A stretch of DNA of 9,347 nt from JBBQVO01 sp038211505 (GTDB taxonomy: Bacteria > Chloroflexota > Dehalococcoidia > DSTF01 > JACRBR01), in the NCBI GenBank assembly GCA_038211505.1, contig JBBQVO010000134.1:1-9347 (forward strand), given 5' to 3'. Of this stretch, positions 1-6,779 are shown in pieces (position 1 is the first letter of the stretch; the number at the start of each line of letters is the position of its first letter). Below the pieces are notes generated by a model that worked only from the letters and a program-made list of their open reading frames with translations, had not been told where the DNA came from and did no database searches. Both the position numbers and the translations under genes were made by a program.

Positions 1-668
1 GGCTCATCGCTCGGCCGAAACGCATCGATATCGACGCCGGGGTAGTTGACGAGCGCGTCGACGCCGTAGGCGCGCTGCGCATAGTCGGCCGTGTAGTTCG
101 AGTTGGCAATCACAACGCCCGCGCGCCGTGTGCCCTCCGCGTCCCAGCGACGCATCGTGCCGCCGAAGTAGAACCGGTGCCATCGGCGCCGAAGATCGCT
201 GATGATCGGCCGCTGGTTGTACGGCCGCGGCACCTCCGGCTCGTAGAGGATGCGCATCGGCTCGTGGCAATAGTAGGCGCTCGGCGTCTGCGCGTGCCGC
301 AGCACGAGCGGCGCCTCTGTGTAGCCGCCGATGCTGGCGAAGAGAAGATCGTAGCCGCGCGCATCGATGCGCTCCGCAAGTCGCTTCGATGCGCGATCAA
401 AGCGCCACATGTCGGCCAGCATAGTCGGCAACTTCAATGGTTTTGCGAACTTGCCGGGGAGCTGCGGCAGATCGTGAAACGCCACGTTCTCGGCGTGCTG
501 CGCAAACTCGGTCACGTCCGGGTACTGCGGGCCGATCGACTCTCGGTCAATGCAGTAGAGGTCGAGATCGTGATACGCGCTCAAACGCGAGACGCACTCG
601 TAGAGCCAGCGACGGCCGCCGCCCCAGCCGACGTTGTAGTACACAGCGATGCGCAAACGTCCAGTCAC
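1..668 (-). CDS. Family 4 glycosyltransferase, N-terminal part (3' end cut by window edge)
   Basis: This is the N-terminal (acceptor-side) half of a GT4, GT-B fold glycosyltransferase, which would add a sugar to the lipid-linked repeat unit in the cytoplasm. Reading down from a GTG at 668-666, 222 codons are open to the window edge with no stop, so the nucleotide-sugar-binding domain lies outside. Visible features are a first beta strand and glycine-rich loop (RIAVYYNVGWGGG, residues 5-17), a YYCHEP segment typical of GT4 enzymes near the middle, and near the edge ANSNYTADYAQRAYG followed by YPGVDIDAFRP, the classic GT4 domain-linking signature. The start is well supported. A strong AGGAG (680-676) lies 7 bases before the GTG, and the GTG overlaps the flippase TGA by four bases (GTGA, 668-665), implying translational coupling. 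Family assignment is firm. Sugar specificity cannot be read. Confidence 0.93.
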   Translation of the reverse strand, partial: MTGRLRIAVYYNVGWGGGRRWLYECVSRLSAYHDLDLYCIDRESIGPQYPDVTEFAQHAENVAFHDLPQLPGKFAKPLKLPTMLADMWRFDRASKRLAERIDARGYDLLFASIGGYTEAPLVLRHAQTPSAYYCHEPMRILYEPEVPRPYNQRPIISDLRRRWHRFYFGGTMRRWDAEGTRRAGVVIANSNYTADYAQRAYGVDALVNYPGVDIDAFRPSDE

Positions 669-2137
669 TGCGGGGCTCCTGCCTCTATTGCGGCCACCGG
701 GATGGCCTCGATCTGCGGCTGGTGCTCAACGCGGGCGAACAGCGCTCGGACGTCACTGATCTTGATGATGCGCATCGCCGCGACACCGACGCCGAAGAGC
801 ACGAATGTCAGGACGGCCTCCGTCTCCCACGGCAGGTGCAACGCGTACACCGTGACGCCGGCGACACCAGCCACCGGCAGCAGCCTTCCTGCTACCCAAA
901 ACGACGGCGCCGCGCCGATATAACGGCTCAGCATGAAGAGCGCAGGCAGAAGTACGACCGCCTCCGTGATTACCGTCGCGGCCGCCGCGCCCTCTTTGCC
1001 GTAGATCGGGATCAGTACGAGGTTCACCCCGACGTTAACTGTCAGCCCGATGCAGGCGATCCAGAGCAGCGAACTCTGCTTCCCGATGGCGATCAGTCCG
1101 TGATCGACGAGATTCGACAGCCAGATCAGCGCAACAGCCATCGACAGCACCTGCATGCTCGTCACGGCCGGCGCGTAGTCGGCGCCGCCGACGAGATGCA
1201 CGAGCGGCCTGGCGAAGAGAATGAGACCCGTGACGAGCGACATGCCGATCAACGACAGCATGTCGTGCGAGCGTTGATACAACTCCTTGAACTTTTCGTG
1301 CTCGCCTTCCTGGTAGAAGTTCGCGAGCAGCGGGAATACTGACCCGACGAAGAAAAAGCTCAGTGGAAACGCCAGATCGACGACTCGGTACGCGAACCCG
1401 TAGTAGCCCACGCTCGCGCTGTCCGTGAACGCCTTGAGCAAGACGATATCGATGCGACCGTACGCCGTGATGACCAGAACGGCCAGCCCCAAGGGCAGCG
1501 CTTCCCGCGCGACGTCCCGCGTGATGTGCAGGTCAAATCGGAAGTGCGGCCGCACGAAGCGCCGCGCGTAGTACAAACAGACGATGCTATTCGCCAGTAT
1601 CCCGACGTCGTAGGCAATCACGAGGCGAATCAGGCCGCCACCCTGATGTATGACGAACGCCATCGCCGCAAGTCCGATGGCCGCCTGCGCGATGTTGCCG
1701 AGCGCGGCGTACTCCATCCGTAGGTTCGCCGCGAACGTTGCATTGTAGGAGCCGCTGAAGATCGTCAGCGGGAACGACAACGACGCCAGCGCGATCGCCA
1801 TCCGGATCTCCCATGGATAGCCCAACGCGAAGGCGGCGCTCACCGCCAGCGCCGACGACACGAACGCCAGCGTCGTGCGCAGCGTTAGCACATTCGCCAT
1901 CAGTTGCTCGGGATCGTGCTTGCTCGTCGAAAGGTGACGCACCGCGATCGTCGCGACTCCGAGATCGCTGATGTTCACGAGCGTCAGGAAGGCGATCACC
2001 AGCTGATACTGGCCGAAGCGATACGGGCCGAGGTATCGCGACAGCAGCGTCAGCGCGGCCAGCGACACACCCATGGTGACACCACGACCGGCTAGCTGGA
2101 CGAGACTGTTGCGCGCGACTTTGCGTCCGACCGACAT
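665..2137 (-). CDS. Wzx-type polysaccharide repeat-unit flippase (MOP superfamily)
   Basis: This 490-residue polytopic membrane protein should flip undecaprenyl-diphosphate-linked oligosaccharide across the cytoplasmic membrane. The N-terminus has the family pattern: a basic amphipathic start (VGRKVARNSLVQLAGRG), then LLSRYLGPYRFGQYQLVIAF and SDLGVATIAVRHLS. These match the first two helices of polysaccharide biosynthesis/export proteins of the MATE/MOP superfamily. About 12 to 14 hydrophobic segments follow, with charged residues within helices (for example GRIDIVLLKAF). The length is normal for Wzx. The C-terminal 35 or so residues are hydrophilic. The ATG at 2137-2135 is preceded by AGGAAGGG (2148-2141). 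Only 21 bases separate it from the upstream Wzz-like gene, and its TGA overlaps the next GT4 start, so these three genes look co-transcribed. The substrate is unknown. MurJ is less likely given the neighbours. Confidence 0.93.
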   Translation of the reverse strand: MSVGRKVARNSLVQLAGRGVTMGVSLAALTLLSRYLGPYRFGQYQLVIAFLTLVNISDLGVATIAVRHLSTSKHDPEQLMANVLTLRTTLAFVSSALAVSAAFALGYPWEIRMAIALASLSFPLTIFSGSYNATFAANLRMEYAALGNIAQAAIGLAAMAFVIHQGGGLIRLVIAYDVGILANSIVCLYYARRFVRPHFRFDLHITRDVAREALPLGLAVLVITAYGRIDIVLLKAFTDSASVGYYGFAYRVVDLAFPLSFFFVGSVFPLLANFYQEGEHEKFKELYQRSHDMLSLIGMSLVTGLILFARPLVHLVGGADYAPAVTSMQVLSMAVALIWLSNLVDHGLIAIGKQSSLLWIACIGLTVNVGVNLVLIPIYGKEGAAAATVITEAVVLLPALFMLSRYIGAAPSFWVAGRLLPVAGVAGVTVYALHLPWETEAVLTFVLFGVGVAAMRIIKISDVRALFARVEHQPQIEAIPVAAIEAGAPQ

Positions 2138-2158
2138 GCGCCCTTCCTGTGGCCACCG

Positions 2159-3670
2159 CTACGCTTCGGTCGCCTTGCAATACACGAGGCCAAGCGTGTG
2201 CGCGCCGAGGCTCGACAACTCTTCCACCGCGTCTTCGACGCTGTTGCTGCTCGCCTGCCCCTCGGCCGCCACCAGTACAACGCCGTCGACGACCGAGGCG
2301 ATGACCGCTGAACCGGCGCCGGTCGACATCGATGCGCCGTCAATCACGATCACGTCCCACTGCGTCTCGAGGTAGTCGAGGAACTGGCGCATCTCCACCG
2401 AAGCAAGCAACTCCGAGGGATCGCTCATCTTCGTGCCTGCTGTGAGCACGCTCAGGCGCGGCACAGGCGACGTTTGAATGATCGCGGCGGCCGCCTCCGG
2501 CATCGGCAGCGTCGGTCGCGCTCCGTTCGTCGAAATGAAGCTGTACAGCCCGGGAGACAGCGGCAGGTTGAAGAGCTTGTGCAGATCCGGCCGGCTGAGG
2601 TTCGCGTCGAGCAGCAGCACCCGCAGCCCAGCCTGCGCGAGCGCCATCGCGGCATACGTCGCGACCGTCGTGTTGCCCTCTTCGGTGCGGGCGCTCGTGA
2701 ACAGCACGCTCGTGTGCTGTTTGTCCTGCAACGACGTCTTCAGCTTCGTCGCCAGTAGCCGGTAGTCAGACGAGACATTGGGCGGCGGATATTTCCAGCG
2801 GATGCCAAAGGGAATCGATGCAAGCACCGGCAGGCGTGTGGCGCTCGCCAGATCACGTACGCCGCGAAGCGTCGGATCGACGTATTCGAGCACGAGCGAG
2901 AGCGCCGCGCCAACCACGAGGCCAGCTGCAAGACCGGCCGCAAGATTAAACTTCCAGCGCGGACTCGATGGCGCGCTTGGCGTCTCCGCCGGCTCGATCA
3001 CGCTAAACGCCCGGGATGCTTGCCCCTGACGCACGCGAGCCTGCTCGAGCTGCGTTAACAACCCCTGATACGCATTCTGTGAGGCGTCCACGGCCGCCTG
3101 CTGGCTCGCGATCTGTGCCGCGGTCGCGCTTCGGGCCTGGAGTCCGGCCAGCGCCGCCTGCGCGTCGTCGAGGCTCGCGCGCGTCGCTTCGACCTGCCGC
3201 GTCAACTCGTTCGTCGGATCGGTGAGGAACTGGCCGATGAAATCCGGCTGCTGCAGCAGACTCGCGACGTCATTTGCGACGGCCGCTGCCTCGTCGGCCG
3301 TAGGCCCCTTCGCCGTCACCGTCACAAGCTCCGTGCCCGGCACCGGCGCCGTCGTCACGCGCTTGGCGAGTGACGAACTCGTGCCGCCGAGCTTCAGATC
3401 TTGCTTGACCCGCTCCGTCACCTTGCTCGTCTTGATGATCTCGGCGTAGGTGTTGATGAACCGCTGGGCGGCGCCGGTGTCCTGCGTGTCGCCGCGCACC
3501 GCGCTGAAGTCAATGCGCGCCGTCGCCGTCGCCGTGTACACCTTCGCACTAATCAGATTCAGCGCGATAGCGCCGGCAACCGCCAGCACAATCGGAATGA
3601 GGAGGACGTACTTGCGCCTGCTGATCAGTTGCAAGTATCGCTCGATCTGTAGTCTGTTCTCTTCGTTCAC
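2159..3670 (-). CDS. Wzz/BY-kinase-like polysaccharide co-polymerase with degenerate kinase domain
   Basis: This 503-residue polysaccharide co-polymerase would control chain length and export at the inner membrane. The Wzz part has TM1 at about residues 21-40 and an extracytoplasmic region with Ala/Gln-rich, probably coiled-coil helices (about 150-220). A proline-rich VIEPAETPSAPSSP (224-237) precedes TM2 (about 242-262). The cytoplasmic part (about 300-503) aligns with BY-kinases (CapB/Wzc C-terminal domain), but its active-site motifs are altered. Walker A reads TSARTEEGNTTVA (about 325-337), with Asn333 where the catalytic Lys should be and TE in place of PG. Walker A' reads LLLDANLSRP, so DxD has become DxN and the following Arg is Ser. 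Walker B reads VIVIDGAS instead of IDTPP. The upstream ExxRxxR motif reads SxxRxxA, and there is no C-terminal Tyr cluster. It is therefore probably an inactive structural homologue. The start is GTG at 3670-3668 with only a weak G-rich ribosome site. The fold is clear; loss of activity is inferred. Confidence 0.92.
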   Translation of the reverse strand: MNEENRLQIERYLQLISRRKYVLLIPIVLAVAGAIALNLISAKVYTATATARIDFSAVRGDTQDTGAAQRFINTYAEIIKTSKVTERVKQDLKLGGTSSSLAKRVTTAPVPGTELVTVTAKGPTADEAAAVANDVASLLQQPDFIGQFLTDPTNELTRQVEATRASLDDAQAALAGLQARSATAAQIASQQAAVDASQNAYQGLLTQLEQARVRQGQASRAFSVIEPAETPSAPSSPRWKFNLAAGLAAGLVVGAALSLVLEYVDPTLRGVRDLASATRLPVLASIPFGIRWKYPPPNVSSDYRLLATKLKTSLQDKQHTSVLFTSARTEEGNTTVATYAAMALAQAGLRVLLLDANLSRPDLHKLFNLPLSPGLYSFISTNGARPTLPMPEAAAAIIQTSPVPRLSVLTAGTKMSDPSELLASVEMRQFLDYLETQWDVIVIDGASMSTGAGSAVIASVVDGVVLVAAEGQASSNSVEDAVEELSSLGAHTLGLVYCKATEA

Positions 3671-3765
3671 GCTGCCCGCCCCATCGGGAACTTCTGATGG
3701 CGGTTCCGCCCGGGTCGGGTAGCTCCTCCCCTGGATCGCCTCAGGCTGCCCTCAGTGTGCTCTTG

Positions 3766-4452
3766 CTACCAGGCGCCGCGGCCGCTCAACACGGCAAGAG
3801 GCGTCTTCACGAGGATGGTGGCATCAAGCCAGAGCGACCACTGCTCGATGTACTCAAGGTCGAGTTCGACCATGTCGTCGAACGGAAGCTCTGACCGTCC
3901 ACGCACTTGCCACAGTCCGGTAATCCCCGGGTAGGTCGCGAGGCGCTGCATGTGGTGTGGTGTGTAGTATGCCACTTCGCGGGGCAACGGGGGCCGCGGC
4001 CCGACGATGCTCATCTCGCCGCGAATCACGTTGAACAAGTTGGGCAGTTCATCCAGGCTCGTCCGCCGCAAAACCCCTCCAACGCCCGTAATCCGCGGAT
4101 CGCGTCGCATCTTGAAGATCAGCGGTGCGTCGTGGTGGTTGAGCTCCTCGAGTTGATCCCGCAGCATCTCCGCATCGGCGCGCATCGACCGGAACTTATA
4201 GAACATGAACGGTTTGCCATATCGGCCTACGCGCTCTTGCTTCACGAATACTGATCCAGGCGAAGTCAGCTTGATCACAACGGCGATGATCATCATCGGA
4301 ATCGCCAATACGAGGAGCGCAAGGAGCGCGATCACACGATCGACGAACCCCTTCGTCGCGTAGCCGATTCCGCTCAGTTCGGGGTATTCGAACGCCCTCA
4401 CGTCGGAGGAAACGAACTCAATCTCCGAATCTTTGGTGATTAAGCTTCGCAT
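3766..4452 (-). CDS. Initiating polyprenyl-phosphate sugar-1-phosphate transferase (bacterial sugar transferase family)
   Basis: This enzyme transfers a sugar 1-phosphate from a nucleotide sugar to undecaprenyl phosphate, the first committed step of repeat-unit assembly. From the chosen ATG (4452-4450) it has 228 residues, the short PglC/WcaJ-C-terminal type without the large multi-helix N-terminal domain. One hydrophobic membrane segment lies at about 39-61. It is followed by the family signatures KLTSPGSVFVKQERVG, FYKFRSMRADAE, the catalytic Asp-Glu in LDELPNLFNVIRGEMS (Asp134, Glu135), VGPRPPLPREV, GITGLWQVRGRS, and the typical C-terminus ending GRGAW. The frame stays open to a TTG at 4557, which would add 35 residues. 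I prefer the ATG because the extension is not hydrophobic and matches nothing in the family, and because the promoter-like sequence and inverted repeat lie right at that TTG. Neither start has a convincing ribosome site. The sugar transferred (Gal, Glc or GlcNAc) cannot be told. Confidence 0.95.
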   Translation of the reverse strand: MRSLITKDSEIEFVSSDVRAFEYPELSGIGYATKGFVDRVIALLALLVLAIPMMIIAVVIKLTSPGSVFVKQERVGRYGKPFMFYKFRSMRADAEMLRDQLEELNHHDAPLIFKMRRDPRITGVGGVLRRTSLDELPNLFNVIRGEMSIVGPRPPLPREVAYYTPHHMQRLATYPGITGLWQVRGRSELPFDDMVELDLEYIEQWSLWLDATILVKTPLAVLSGRGAW

Positions 4453-4556
4453 GTGTGGTAACTCATGGCTCTGGATGAGCAGGCCGGCATCGCGCTGAAG
4501 CGCAGACCTACGCGAGCCGTGTGGCGTGGAGTGCTGTTTACGAACATAACACCTCA

Positions 4557-4614
4557 AAGCTGAGCAATCAATCGATAGCCCAACGTCATCACGAATTTGT
4601 CAAGTACTCAGCTT
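4557..4614. repeat. 8-bp perfect inverted repeat flanking a promoter-like sequence
   Basis: The arms are AAGCTGAG at 4557-4564 and CTCAGCTT at 4607-4614, separated by 42 bases. The candidate -35 and -10 of the sugar transferase gene lie between them. This could be an operator pair or a weak looped structure. An 8-bp repeat at this spacing arises by chance fairly often, so only its placement gives it weight. Confidence 0.35.
4575..4603 (-). promoter_or_regulatory. Candidate promoter for the sugar transferase - co-polymerase - flippase - GT4 segment
   Basis: On the minus strand a perfect TTGACA (4603-4598) lies in the intergenic gap ahead of the sugar transferase. After 17 bases comes GGCTAT (4580-4575), a poor match to TATAAT. 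Transcription would begin near 4568, leaving a leader of roughly 115 bases to the preferred ATG. It is the best -35 box in the intergenic DNA of this window, but the -10 is weak, so this is a candidate only. Confidence 0.35.
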
Positions 4615-4739
4615 GGCTGCCGGTCGCCCGCGTGGCCACCCTCGTCCACACGTCCAAACGCTGGCAGACCGCCGACGTTACGGACAGTGAGCTCCGGGTG
4701 TCCTCCCCATCAGCGTGCACCTGACACATACTATCGGCT

Positions 4740-4759
4740 GGCACCGCGAAGCGGATGCC
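4740..4759 (-). terminator. GC-rich hairpin downstream of the GT-C-like gene
   Basis: The minus strand reads GGCATCCGCTTCGCGGTGCC, which folds as two 4-bp stems (GGCA/TGCC and CCGC/GCGG) with a single bulged T and a TTC loop. It begins 33 bases after the TAA of the membrane-protein gene. There is no T-run after it, so it is not a textbook intrinsic terminator. It may act as an attenuating or 3'-end-protecting hairpin. Confidence 0.35.
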
Positions 4760-4792
4760 CTGGCGTGTTACATCTGGAAAATTGACGGAGGC

Positions 4793-6718
4793 TTAACGTC
4801 CGCAACCGGTGAACGGTTTCGCGCCCGGAGAGCCACTCGGGACGAGCCTCAACACGGTTGATTCCCCTTCGGCGAACGCCACGTCCGTGTAGATCCCACG
4901 GTCGGTGACGATGCCCGGCCATAACTTCTCGCGCGGGCCGCAGTACAAGTAGGCCGCCGGATACGGGGCGAGCGGATTGGAGGCTGCGCTCAACGCCTCG
5001 AACTCGCTCCGCCAGCGGTTCATCCGTTGCTCCAGCGTCGCCGGGTGGTTCACTTCCCAGTTCAGGAGATAGTAAGTGACGTAGCTTTCGGCCCGGGCTT
5101 CGAGTTCACGGTCCGTGCCGCTCAGGTCCAGGAACGGAAACCCGGCGTCCGCGCGAAAGCGCGTGAACACGGTCTGTTCATCGACGCCGAAGGCTGCCGA
5201 AGCGCGCAGGTAGCGGTCGACGATCTCGTCGTCGTTCGCCGTCGTGTAGCAGCAGAGATCGAGGTACTCAGACGATGACGTGAGCGACGCCAGCAAGAGA
5301 TTCGATGTCATGCTGGGCGTGACAACCGTGTCTCCTTCGCTGAGATTCGCATCGATCCAGTCGATCGCCGATCGCTCGTCCCGGCTGACGGCGTAGGCGG
5401 AATCGACCTGACGTGTCACCCGCACCTGGAGCGCCGCCACATAGCCGACGCCGAGCACGGCCACGCCTGCAACCGCCAGGCCCGCCGGACGTACCCAGGC
5501 TGTCGGCGCAGCCCGAAACAGGAGTATGCCGCCAGCGATGAATGCAGGAACGGCGAATACCGCCCATACGCGCGTGGTGAAGTGCCACGGTTGCGGCACG
5601 AATCCCTCGATCGGCGCCAAGATCAACGGCGCCAGGAACAGCGCGACGTACAAACGGCCTCTAGTAGCGCGGGCGTCGGCGCCATTTCGCTCGGCGTCGC
5701 GCCAGAGCGCGTACAGGAACGGCACGCCGACCACCAATCGCTGCAGAACCGAGCTCGCGGCGCCGAAGGCGATGCGGGGATCGTCCACGCCGGCGCGTAA
5801 CTTCACGTCCGCGCTCGCGGAGAGGGCGACGCGAGCGAGCACGATCCACTCCGGCGCTGACAGCAGTACGGCGATCGCCCCCATGAACGCCAGTCGGCGC
5901 GCCGCGTCGAACTCTCGCCGCACGAGGAGCCAAACGCCCCAGCCGGCCAGCGCCAGCGCCAGCGGCGCCCAGTAGAAGATGTACGCATAGACCAGGAACG
6001 CGGTGCAAAGGGCGGCCGTAGCCATCCATCGACGCCCGCCGCGTTCGACCGCCTTCGGCAACGCGTAGACGACGCCAAAGAACGCCGGTAGCACCATCAC
6101 CGGCGCGAGGAACCTGCCCCAAACATGAAACTCTCGCCGTGGATCGATCGTCACGATGGGATGGAGCACCGCCCAGTGACGCAGCGGCAGAAAACCGTCG
6201 GCGTCATTGAGGATCTGCACCGCCAGCAGCGTCACCGGGATCATACTCAGCGCGACGAAGCGAGATCCCGTCCACTCGAAGGCGAGCAGATACAGCAACG
6301 CCATCGCCGCCACTGCGAAGAGCGTCGCAGCCACGACGACGGCAACATCCGGCCCGCCCGTCAGGTGGCCGAATATGCCGATCGCCTCCTGGACGCCGCT
6401 CCCTCCCTGCGCCAGGTCGTCTCGCGCCCCGGCACGATACGTGTCCGACACCGGTAAATCGCCGTCGTACGCGCGCCGGATCGTCGGCATGTACAACGCC
6501 TCGTCCGAGGCCAAGTTCGATCCGCCCCAGGGGCTCAGCATCACGCGCGATCCCTCGTCGGGCGATGTCAGCAGCAGCCACCAGCGCGGCCCGGCGAGCA
6601 GCGCCGCAAAGAAGATCACACACGCGACCACCATCGCGGTGCGAGCGGTGAATCCGCCCGGTGGACTGGTTCGCGCTTTGGTCTCCGACTGCTCCGGGGT
6701 CTCGGCGGTCGTCCTCAA
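4793..6718 (-). CDS. Large polytopic membrane protein, GT-C-like (putative lipid-linked-sugar glycosyltransferase)
   Basis: This integral membrane protein has about 10 predicted helices in its first 430 residues, then a soluble C-terminal region of about 210 residues. The layout matches GT-C enzymes, which use polyprenyl-phosphate sugars at the outer face. After TM1 (about 30-53) comes a long loop with an acidic pair in SDEALYMPTIRRAYDGD (about 73-89), and a second loop contains RREFHVWGRFLAP before a helix, similar to the R/P loop of that fold. The soluble part begins with SAIDWIDANLSEGDTVVTP, a segment common after the last helix of such proteins. Residue numbers count from a TTG at 6724. 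A second TTG at 6718-6716 is the better start because GAAGAGGA lies 6 bases before it, whereas it abuts the first TTG. The longer form has 643 residues, the shorter 641. The gene follows the SPWN-domain protein by about 55-60 bases. It could be a polymerase, a glycosyltransferase or a modifying enzyme; I do not recognise an exact family. Confidence 0.85.
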   Translation of the reverse strand: MRTTAETPEQSETKARTSPPGGFTARTAMVVACVIFFAALLAGPRWWLLLTSPDEGSRVMLSPWGGSNLASDEALYMPTIRRAYDGDLPVSDTYRAGARDDLAQGGSGVQEAIGIFGHLTGGPDVAVVVAATLFAVAAMALLYLLAFEWTGSRFVALSMIPVTLLAVQILNDADGFLPLRHWAVLHPIVTIDPRREFHVWGRFLAPVMVLPAFFGVVYALPKAVERGGRRWMATAALCTAFLVYAYIFYWAPLALALAGWGVWLLVRREFDAARRLAFMGAIAVLLSAPEWIVLARVALSASADVKLRAGVDDPRIAFGAASSVLQRLVVGVPFLYALWRDAERNGADARATRGRLYVALFLAPLILAPIEGFVPQPWHFTTRVWAVFAVPAFIAGGILLFRAAPTAWVRPAGLAVAGVAVLGVGYVAALQVRVTRQVDSAYAVSRDERSAIDWIDANLSEGDTVVTPSMTSNLLLASLTSSSEYLDLCCYTTANDDEIVDRYLRASAAFGVDEQTVFTRFRADAGFPFLDLSGTDRELEARAESYVTYYLLNWEVNHPATLEQRMNRWRSEFEALSAASNPLAPYPAAYLYCGPREKLWPGIVTDRGIYTDVAFAEGESTVLRLVPSGSPGAKPFTGCGR

Positions 6719-6779
6719 TCGCAATCCTCTTCCGGCTTGCGCCCGGCCCCGGTCATCCCATCGGCCGAGACTGGCCCGC

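Larger units (their letters stand above)
4558..4792. other. Intergenic region dividing the cluster into two transcriptional blocks
   Basis: This 235-base stretch is the longest without a convincing gene. It holds the bulged hairpin near its 4793 end, the TTGACA-type promoter candidate and the 8-bp inverted repeat near its 4558 end. It also has a short 5-bp inverted repeat GGACA/TGTCC (4682-4702). If the TTG at 4557 is not used, the untranslated leader continues to 4453. I see no small ORF here with a credible start and ribosome site. Confidence 0.5.

Noticed and set aside
177..923. Plus-strand open frame of 248 codons near the left edge
   Set aside because: The minus strand here encodes clear GT4 and flippase sequence with normal motifs; this frame shows none.
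437..1342. Plus-strand open frame of 301 codons opposite the flippase and GT4
   Set aside because: The translation is rich in Arg, Asp and Gln with no domain pattern and runs antisense across two well-supported genes. Long antisense frames are expected in GC-rich DNA.
3699..3710. Palindrome GGCGGTTCCGCC between the sugar transferase and the co-polymerase
   Set aside because: The stem is only 5 bp with a 2-base loop, too tight to form a stable hairpin, and no T-run follows. Short GC palindromes are common in this DNA.
4682..4702. GGACA/TGTCC inverted repeat in the intergenic gap
   Set aside because: Five-base arms around an 11-base loop are weak and likely by chance; not proposed as an operator or terminator.
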